Below, piece by piece: positions 13,054 to 18,705 of a stretch of 18,705 bases of DNA. How positions within the stretch are numbered: position 1 is the stretch's first letter; each line of letters starts with the position of its first letter. A program made the translations under genes and the position numbers. The stretch spans positions 1-18,705 of the forward strand of contig JAEZJP010000148.1 in assembly GCA_023415715.1 (NCBI GenBank), written 5' to 3'. The stretch comes from Bacillota bacterium (GTDB lineage: Bacteria; Bacillota; Clostridia; Christensenellales; Aristaeellaceae). Under the pieces are notes generated by a model, which was not told the DNA's origin, made no database searches, and worked only from the letters and a program-made list of their open reading frames with translations.

Positions 13054-15444
13054 TTACATAATCACAAGCAAATCGTTCTCTTGCACAAGTTCCTCATCGC
13101 TTACCGGCCCTGGCAGGCGCTCCTTACCGTTTAGCACAAGCCTGGTCACGCCGCTTTCACGGTGCGCCGTATTGTCCACGGTGATGCGCAGCGTTTTGCC
13201 CCGGAACACTTTGCGCATGGTGAAGCCCGCCCATTCCGCCGGAATCGCTGGCGATACAACCAGGCCTTTTAGCGTAGGCCGGAGGCCCAATATGCCCTCC
13301 ACACAGCCGACCATCACGGTGGAGGCGGTGCCGGTAAGCCAATGCACGTGGCCGCGCCCGGCGAAGGGGCTTTCAGAGCCTTCTATGAACTGCCCGTGCA
13401 CGTAAGGCTCGATCACGCGCAGATCGGCCCTTTCGTTGAAGCTTGCCGGGGAAGATTCACTGAAAAGCTTAAAGGCTCGGCTTCCATGGCCAAGCAGCGC
13501 TTCCGCAAGAATCGCCCAACCTTGTGGCTGGCAGAACACGCTGCCATTTTCCTTTGTTCCGGGGTTGAACAGCAGCATCCGCGCGCCGTCGAACGCCTCG
13601 TAGCGGTAGGAGGGCGCCATGATCTGCATGCCGCTGGGCGTGTTGAGCTTGTCAAAGGCGGTTTGCATAATTGTTTCCGCCTGCTCACCAATCGCGGCGC
13701 GGCTTATCACTGCCCAGCTCTGGGGGTTGAGCCACATGGCGGCCTCCTTGTGTTCCTTGCTGCCAATGACCGTGCCGGCTTCTGTGAACCCGCGAATGAA
13801 CCGGTCGCCCTCAAAGCAGAATTCATTGATCACATTCAGAAGCTTTGCGCTTTCCACATTCAGATAGGCAGTATATTCGGCGTCGCCCTTATCCAATTCA
13901 AGCATAAGGCGCATGGCATAGTACAGCTGGAAGGCCACAAACGTGCTTTCGCCCTTTTCCCCCAAACGCAGGCAATCGTTCCAATCCGCATGCAGCCCGG
14001 CGGGCATGCCGTGCGGTCCCAGATGCGTCATGCTGAAGTGTATGGCGCGGCGCAGGTGAGTGATGACCGTGCCCTCCTCCTTGTCCGCAAAGGGGATCAC
14101 CTCGTTCAGATATTCAAGATCGCCTGTTTCAGCCACATACTTGTACACCGTGGGGAATAGCCACAACGCGTCATCCGCGCGGTAATGGGGGTGGCCGGTC
14201 TCCTTGACGTAGCTTTCCTGCTCGGGCGTGTCCTCATGGCCGGGGTTGTGGCTATACTTTACCAATGGCAGGCCAGCGCCATGATGCACCTGCGCGGAGA
14301 GCATGAAGGTCAGCCTCTGTTTGGAAAGTTTCGGATCCAGGTGTATGATGCCCTGAATATCCTGCACGGTATCGCGATAACCGTAGCCGTTGCGCTGGCC
14401 GCAGTACATGAGCGATGCTGCGCGGCTCCACACCACGGTGGTGAAGCATTGGTAGGCGTTCCATGTGTTTACCATCGCATTGAAAGCATCATCCGGCGTA
14501 TCTACATGCAGGTTGTCAAGCTCTTTGTGCCAGTAGGATTTCAATTCCTTAAGCTCCGCATCTGTAATAGAAGCGGGACTTGCACCATAGCGGTCCAATA
14601 GCGTACGCGATTCATCTTCCGTCTTTTGGCCAAGCAGAAACAGCAATGTGCGCTTTTCGTGAGGGGCGAGTGTGAGCGCGGCATGCAGCGCACCGCAAGG
14701 ATTGCCATTATAGCACTGGCTGCCATCACAGCGGCCATCCAGCAAGGCCTGCGGCGCATGGAAGCGGTTCCGGCCCAGAAACGATTCACGGCTGCCGGTA
14801 AAGCTTGCAACAGGCGCGCCGGCAAGGCCAAAAAAGCGTTCCCGGCCGTTGGATAAGCCGGCTTTGGCATCCCAGTATTCATTGATGTGCTGGAGGATGT
14901 GGTCACCCTTGAATTCCGTGCGGCTGATGAATTGCGTATATTGCAGGTTGACCATGTCCTGCTCATAATTGTTTTCGTTGGTAAACTCGCAATAGCTGAA
15001 TGCGGAGACAGTGCGGGGCCTGTCGCCCGCATTTTCAATGCTCAGCCGCCATACCTCATGCGTTGCGCCTTGCGGCACATAGTACAGCGCACATGTGCGG
15101 ATGCCCGCATATTCGCTTTCAAATTCGGTATAAGCGGTGCCATGGCGGCAGATTGTCTTGTAGACTGTTAGCGGCTTTGCTACCGGCTTCCACGCGGCCG
15201 ACCAAAAATCTCCGGTTTCGTCGTCCCGCAAATACAGGTAACGGCCCGGCTCGTCGAATTGGTTGAATGTATAGCGCAGGATCCGCCCGCCGGCGCCGGA
15301 TTTGACAAAGCTGTAGCCGCCGGCATTTACGGTGATGATCGCCCCGTATTCCGGCGAGCCCAGGTAGTTGGCCCACGGTGCCGGCGTGTCGGGGTTTGTA
15401 ATGACATATTCCCTTGCCTTTTCATCAAAATACCCGTATTGCAT
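13054..15444 (-). CDS. GH94-family glycoside phosphorylase
   Basis: This is a 796-residue cytosolic enzyme, full length for GH94 (about 800). It should cleave a beta-linked disaccharide or oligosaccharide with inorganic phosphate, giving a sugar 1-phosphate. The start MQYGYFDEKAREYVI and NYLGS...NAGGYSF (26-46) are typical of cellobiose and N,N'-diacetylchitobiose phosphorylases. R-D-D-E-T-G-D-FW is at 73-81, GYGYRDTVQD at 353-362, YRADDALW at 421-428, and HADWNDCL at 485-492, in which D490 is the expected general acid. The C-terminal alpha/alpha barrel ends with HWLTGTAS, followed by a beta domain (about 700-796). Substrate specificity within GH94 cannot be read here. The amino-sugar enzymes nearby make chitobiose phosphorylase attractive; cellobiose is an alternative. 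The ribosome site is gggaggg, 6 bases away. It is transcribed after the MFS gene but has its own promoter region. Confidence 0.93.
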   Translation of the reverse strand: MQYGYFDEKAREYVITNPDTPAPWANYLGSPEYGAIITVNAGGYSFVKSGAGGRILRYTFNQFDEPGRYLYLRDDETGDFWSAAWKPVAKPLTVYKTICRHGTAYTEFESEYAGIRTCALYYVPQGATHEVWRLSIENAGDRPRTVSAFSYCEFTNENNYEQDMVNLQYTQFISRTEFKGDHILQHINEYWDAKAGLSNGRERFFGLAGAPVASFTGSRESFLGRNRFHAPQALLDGRCDGSQCYNGNPCGALHAALTLAPHEKRTLLFLLGQKTEDESRTLLDRYGASPASITDAELKELKSYWHKELDNLHVDTPDDAFNAMVNTWNAYQCFTTVVWSRAASLMYCGQRNGYGYRDTVQDIQGIIHLDPKLSKQRLTFMLSAQVHHGAGLPLVKYSHNPGHEDTPEQESYVKETGHPHYRADDALWLFPTVYKYVAETGDLEYLNEVIPFADKEEGTVITHLRRAIHFSMTHLGPHGMPAGLHADWNDCLRLGEKGESTFVAFQLYYAMRLMLELDKGDAEYTAYLNVESAKLLNVINEFCFEGDRFIRGFTEAGTVIGSKEHKEAAMWLNPQSWAVISRAAIGEQAETIMQTAFDKLNTPSGMQIMAPSYRYEAFDGARMLLFNPGTKENGSVFCQPQGWAILAEALLGHGSRAFKLFSESSPASFNERADLRVIEPYVHGQFIEGSESPFAGRGHVHWLTGTASTVMVGCVEGILGLRPTLKGLVVSPAIPAEWAGFTMRKVFRGKTLRITVDNTAHRESGVTRLVLNGKERLPGPVSDEELVQENDLLVIM

Positions 15445-15465
15445 AGAAGACCCTCCCCATCTACG

Positions 15466-15475
15466 AAAACGTTTT
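15466..15475. promoter_or_regulatory. LacI-type operator candidate, AAAACGTTTT
   Basis: This perfect 10-bp palindrome with a central CG lies 22 bp before the GH94 start codon. LacI/GalR proteins and CcpA recognise A/T-rich half sites around such a CG. The outer bases fit the CcpA cre consensus only partly. No LacI-type gene is in the window. Confidence 0.5.
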
Positions 15476-15521
15476 AGATTTTGGGTATAAAAAGCCGTGT
15501 CTCATCTTCCATGTTTTGCCT

Positions 15522-15550
15522 ATCATAACATAACGAGCCCGGTTATGCAA
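15522..15550 (-). promoter_or_regulatory. promoter of the GH94 gene
   Basis: On the minus strand TTGCAT (15550-15545), a 17-bp spacer and TATGAT (15527-15522) with a TG extension lie between the MFS stop and the GH94 start. The expected leader is about 70 nt and would include the AAAACGTTTT palindrome, which would fit roadblock control. Confidence 0.6.
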
Positions 15551-15568
15551 GCCAGGCCCGGGAAAGGT

Positions 15569-16759
15569 TCAGGCTTGTTCCGCCGCCGGCTCAACAAACC
15601 CCTCGCGGTGACGTAATGACCAGATGGCGAACAGAAGCGTTGCCCCGGCCAAGACTGCGCCTGCCATCAGCATGACCCAGTTGACTCCGAACACCTGGGA
15701 TGCCAGTCCCCCTAGATAGCCGAAAATCACACGGGAAAAGACGTTGCCTATCAACACGTTGAAGCTCTGCCCTGTGGCGCGCAGATCCACTGGTACATGA
15801 TCATTGATATAAACCACCACACAGTACGAAAAGCCGATATAACCTATGCCATGCAGCAGGTTGGAAAGTATTGACGCGATGGGATTTTGAACAAAAAACA
15901 GCAGCACCCAGCGAATGACCGTAACCAGGCCCGAAATGATCAGCACCCTGTCCAGGCCGATGCGCTTCACCACACGCCCGGCCAGCATCAGGCATGGTAT
16001 CTCGGTGACTGCGCAGAAAAACAGCATGATTCCCACTTGCGCGCTGGTGCCGCCGATAGAGGTGAAATGGATCGGGTAAAAGCTGTAAAAAAGGCTTAAG
16101 CCCAGGGAAAAGGCCAGGTAATATGCCATCACCACCATCAAGGGCTTATTTTTTAGCAGCAGCCGGAACGAAGACCGCTCCGTTCCGGACCGGTAACCCG
16201 ATACGTTTGGCATGCGCTGCATCAGCAAAAAGCAGCACATAAGAAACGCCGAAGTGATGGCAAAAATACGCCCGTAGTTATCCCCGATCACAAAACCGGT
16301 CAGCAGCACCGCAATGCAGTAGCCGATCGTGCCGCCGGTGCGGATCTGCCCGAAATTCCACGCCTGCCCCTCGGACAGCTCCAGAACAACGTTGTCCAGC
16401 AGCGGGGAAACGCCCGTGAAAACAGAGGCATACAGCGTAAGAACGATCAGTACAATCCAGTAATTGACCGATGTGTAATAGAAAAGAATGATGACCGCGC
16501 ATAACAGATACAGTCCGCGTATGACGTTATTCTTAGCTTTCGCCCGGTCGCTGAGGGCCCCCCAAAGCATTTGAAACAACATCACAAAACAGGTGGAAAC
16601 CGATACGGTCAGACCAATCTGCGATTGGGAAAAACCTATGCCGGCCAGGTATAGATTCAGGTACGATCCATAAACGGCCTGCCCGGAATAAGAGACCATA
16701 TAAAGAATAAAAATCGATACGGGGAACGCCCCAGCCGGCAACTTAAATAACCGCCGCAT
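15569..16759 (-). CDS. MFS transporter
   Basis: This is a major facilitator carrier of 396 residues with about 12 hydrophobic spans. The loop between spans 2 and 3 carries the family motif A as WGALSDRAKAKN (66-77). The overall look (one Pfam-like MFS_1_like unit, with GNVFSRVIFGYLGGLASQVFG near the C-terminus) fits sugar, nucleoside or drug carriers of the LacY/NupG-like group. ATG 16759 is chosen because homologues typically begin MRRLFKLP; agaggtg is upstream but 12 bases away. The open frame extends to a GTG at 16843 without a good ribosome site. It sits between PIG-L (98 bp upstream) and GH94 (124 bp downstream), and uptake of the GH94 substrate is the natural inference. No PTS components are present. 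Confidence 0.87.
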   Translation of the reverse strand: MRRLFKLPAGAFPVSIFILYMVSYSGQAVYGSYLNLYLAGIGFSQSQIGLTVSVSTCFVMLFQMLWGALSDRAKAKNNVIRGLYLLCAVIILFYYTSVNYWIVLIVLTLYASVFTGVSPLLDNVVLELSEGQAWNFGQIRTGGTIGYCIAVLLTGFVIGDNYGRIFAITSAFLMCCFLLMQRMPNVSGYRSGTERSSFRLLLKNKPLMVVMAYYLAFSLGLSLFYSFYPIHFTSIGGTSAQVGIMLFFCAVTEIPCLMLAGRVVKRIGLDRVLIISGLVTVIRWVLLFFVQNPIASILSNLLHGIGYIGFSYCVVVYINDHVPVDLRATGQSFNVLIGNVFSRVIFGYLGGLASQVFGVNWVMLMAGAVLAGATLLFAIWSLRHREGFVEPAAEQA

Positions 16760-16858
16760 GAAGAAAGCCACACCTCTTCCGTAGAAACAAAACCAACATA
16801 ACATAAATCGGTCCCGCCGGATATTCGTTATAACATCTTCCACATCCTGCTCTTTCTT

Positions 16859-18040
16859 TTAATTAATATTTTCGAAGAAATCGTTTTTCTTGACATCTGC
16901 ACCAACTGTGCTCATGTACAGGCCGAACTTGCGGCAGTCATACCGGCCGGATTCAGCCATTTCATCATCCAGCGGATGTTGGGATTTATGTTTTGACAGC
17001 GCTTCCCCGGCGACAGAGAATGCAGTTTTATTGCCGAAGGCATCAAGCTGCACCTGCCAATCCATCACAACGGGATTTTCCTTGTACAGATGCAGATATA
17101 GCTTTTTAACCTGCCAGACGCCGTATTTTTCAAAAGATGATTGATCGTAATCTTCCTGTGCTGCCTTTGCAGTGCAATTGATCGCAGCGTATGCGGCTAT
17201 CTGATGTGCGCCATGGCCATATTCGCCGTTTACGTCGTGGGTGAGCAGCACGTCAGGCTGATAGCGGCGCAGCACGTTAACCAGCCAGGGATAGACGGTT
17301 TTTGTCCCACCCCAGTGGGGATACATTTCCTCGCGTGATTTAGCGCTTTTGTCTTTGAAAGTGCCTATCATAGGATAATCATGCACACCGGCTGTCCAAA
17401 GGCCGTCCAGCAGCTCATTCCTGCGGTTGTTCGCGCCGCAGGTCATATAAACGACCTGTACCTTTAAGCCCCTTTCACCCGCATAAAGCGGCAGCGCGCC
17501 GCCAAACCAGATAAATTCGTCGTCCGGATGGGCACTGAGCAGCATCATGTCCGCCTTGCCCTCCAGCGTTTCCCACTGTTGTACCCAATCAGGCGTCCGG
17601 CCTTCACCGATCAAATGAATCTCAGCAATAGACATTATGGTGCCCGTATTGTTTGCATGTACGCGAAGCGTTGTCACGCCAGGCAGAAACACATACTGGT
17701 GTTCATATCCGCCAGGCAAAACTGTTTTGAAATCCAACCAATTGCCAGAATTATCCGTGATTTGAACGGAGTATCCGGCCGTATTGCCGCTGAAACAAAG
17801 GTACACGCCGTAGCAGGGTGAGCCCTCAGGCAGGTCAAACTGCGCATAGCCCTTCTTGCTCGCCCAGGCGGTCAGATAGCGGCCGTCCGTCAGGCAATTT
17901 ATATTCATCTCATTGTTCGATGCCGTGATCTTCGCAAGACTTGTTATTTCGGATGCCTGTATATCATCCGCCTCTCCTGCAAACGCAACAATGAACGGGA
18001 AGGAAAGCAAAAAAGCCAATAACATGATCCGTTTTCCCAT
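16859..18040 (-). CDS. secreted PIG-L family deacetylase with discoidin-like domain
   Basis: This is a 393-residue exported hydrolase. Signal peptide 1-21 (MGKRIMLLAF..FAG) precedes a beta-sandwich similar to F5/8 type C (discoidin) carbohydrate-binding domains (about 32-146: TASN, DG-YLTAWAS, AQFDLP, VYL, SVQITD, TTLRVHANN, SIAEIHLIG). The PIG-L/LmbE catalytic domain (163-393) has AHPDDE (170-175, H171 and D174 as zinc ligands, D173 as base) and YGHGAHQ (274-280, H279 as third ligand). This family removes N-acetyl groups from GlcNAc-containing substrates. ATG 18040 has gggag 7 bases away. It is the first gene of the minus-strand carbohydrate block and is divergent from the phosphodiester-glycosidase-like gene. 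The exact glycan is unknown. Confidence 0.92.
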   Translation of the reverse strand: MGKRIMLLAFLLSFPFIVAFAGEADDIQASEITSLAKITASNNEMNINCLTDGRYLTAWASKKGYAQFDLPEGSPCYGVYLCFSGNTAGYSVQITDNSGNWLDFKTVLPGGYEHQYVFLPGVTTLRVHANNTGTIMSIAEIHLIGEGRTPDWVQQWETLEGKADMMLLSAHPDDEFIWFGGALPLYAGERGLKVQVVYMTCGANNRRNELLDGLWTAGVHDYPMIGTFKDKSAKSREEMYPHWGGTKTVYPWLVNVLRRYQPDVLLTHDVNGEYGHGAHQIAAYAAINCTAKAAQEDYDQSSFEKYGVWQVKKLYLHLYKENPVVMDWQVQLDAFGNKTAFSVAGEALSKHKSQHPLDDEMAESGRYDCRKFGLYMSTVGADVKKNDFFENIN

Positions 18041-18127
18041 ATGTTATCTCCCATATAAAAATAAGAAGCCTCATTATGATGACGTCGGCACAAATTCCGA
18101 GAAGGCCTGCCTTTGAACAGCATTCTA

Positions 18128-18156
18128 AATGTAAATGTTTTCCTGAACAATGTCAA
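18128..18156 (-). promoter_or_regulatory. promoter of the PIG-L gene
   Basis: On the minus strand TTGACA (18156-18151), a 17-bp spacer and TACATT (18133-18128) precede a leader of about 80 nt. The spacer contains a short inverted repeat, tgtt-N6-aaca. Confidence 0.65.
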
Positions 18157-18210
18157 GCCTTGATTTCCAAATATTATTATAATCGAATCAATTCACAAGC
18201 GGCGGATAGC

Positions 18211-18240
18211 TTGACAACATAATTTGAAAAGAAGTATACT
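18211..18240 (+). promoter_or_regulatory. promoter of the phosphodiester-glycosidase-like gene
   Basis: TTGACA (18211-18216), an 18-bp spacer and TATACT (18235-18240) point right. The ATG is 47 bp downstream. It is back to back with the PIG-L promoter, 54 bp between their -35 boxes, so both could share one control region. Confidence 0.75.
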
Positions 18241-18287
18241 AATTTACAGAATTTTCATTTATTAGTATGGATGGAAAGAGGACGCCA

Positions 18288-18705
18288 ATGAGGTTAACGC
18301 GACTGATCTGCCTGCTGCTTGTATTTCTTATGCCCCTGACCGCCTTGAGTGAAAACAATTATTCCCTTCCGCTGGATATTTCCGCCGGCGGCTATGTGCC
18401 AAATCCCAATGGTTTTTCTGGCGACAGCTATCAGGATGAGAGCCTGACCGTGAAAACGGAAACACGGGAGGTGGGCGGTGCTTACTATCACATTGTGTGG
18501 GTCACGGTCAAAAGCCCTACACAGCTTCGCACCGCAGTGGCCGGCAAGCCAAATCAGAATGTGACTGCCAGTCCGATCAGGATGTCAAATGCAATGAATG
18601 CCGTCTTTGCTATCAACGGCGAATTTTATGTACAGCGCACACGGGATGTGTTTGTCTATCGTCAGGGAGAAATGTACCGCAATGATGCCGACCCCAAGAA
18701 AGACG
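18288..18705 (+). CDS. secreted phosphodiester glycosidase (NAGPA)-like protein, 5' part
   Basis: The frame is open from ATG 18288 to the end of the window (139 codons seen); the 3' end lies outside. A signal peptide (MRLTRLICLLLVFLMPLTALS) is followed by PLDISAGGYVPN, ESLTVKTE and YHIVWVTVKSP. The diagnostic segment MNAVFAINGEFY (104-115) and DVFVYRQGEMYRND then follow, as in the NAGPA-like family. These enzymes, named after the mammalian uncovering enzyme, cleave GlcNAc or related groups linked through a phosphodiester. The agagg ribosome site is 6 bases away. It is divergent from the PIG-L gene. The catalytic C-terminal part is not visible, so activity cannot be judged. Confidence 0.85.
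   Translation, partial: MRLTRLICLLLVFLMPLTALSENNYSLPLDISAGGYVPNPNGFSGDSYQDESLTVKTETREVGGAYYHIVWVTVKSPTQLRTAVAGKPNQNVTASPIRMSNAMNAVFAINGEFYVQRTRDVFVYRQGEMYRNDADPKKD

Noticed and set aside
13342..14160. 272-residue ORF on the plus strand
   Set aside because: It is antisense to the catalytic half of GH94, a high-GC shadow frame.

Overview
The window looks like chromosomal DNA of a Gram-positive gut bacterium of the Bacillota, probably class Clostridia. The signs are strong GGAGG-type ribosome binding sites, TTGACA/TATAAT and extended -10 promoters, intrinsic terminators, and many signal-peptide proteins with SH3, CxxC-knuckle and phosphodiester-glycosidase-like domains. Any finer placement, for example Christensenellales, is a guess. 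No tRNA, rRNA, CRISPR array, phage gene or transposase gene was seen.

Layout. (1) 1-544 has no gene. It holds an 80-bp direct repeat and a MITE-like element with perfect 19-bp inverted ends. (2) 545-3446, minus strand, is a translationally coupled operon: winged-helix regulator, ABC ATPase, then a 12-span permease. It has a strong promoter whose -10 lies inside a palindrome. (3) 3526-4021 is a monocistronic 98-residue double zinc-ribbon gene with a roughly 120-nt leader and a textbook terminator. (4) 4204-7412 holds two tandem secreted paralogues whose C-terminal 704 bp are about 98% identical, followed by a SagB-type nitroreductase. (5) 7413-7903 is gene-free. It contains a second MITE-like element, sharing a core of about 100 bp with the first, and a long hairpin ending in a T-run. 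(6) 7904-9288 is an AraC-GyrI regulator overlapping a small nucleotidyltransferase-fold gene. (7) 9343-11433 is a secreted multi-SH3 protein with a duplicated C-terminal module. (8) 11459-12879, minus strand, is a multispan membrane protein and a TetR regulator. Both are preceded by the same inverted repeat, GTGAACANNGTTCA, so the regulator probably controls both. (9) 12957-13011 is a 55-bp near-perfect hairpin. (10) 13054-18705 is a carbohydrate block: a GH94 phosphorylase, an MFS transporter and a secreted PIG-L deacetylase on the minus strand, and divergently a secreted phosphodiester-glycosidase-like gene cut by the window end.

How the genes may work together. Block 10 reads as a small locus for extracellular trimming and deacetylation of an amino-sugar or glycan-conjugated substrate, uptake by the MFS carrier, and phosphorolysis by GH94. 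The enzyme families are well supported; the shared substrate is inference. The other blocks are small regulator-plus-target cassettes (HTH-ABC, TetR-membrane protein, AraC-nucleotidyltransferase), each with visible control signals. Several CDS starts are set downstream of the longest possible ORF start because the promoter or ribosome binding site requires it.
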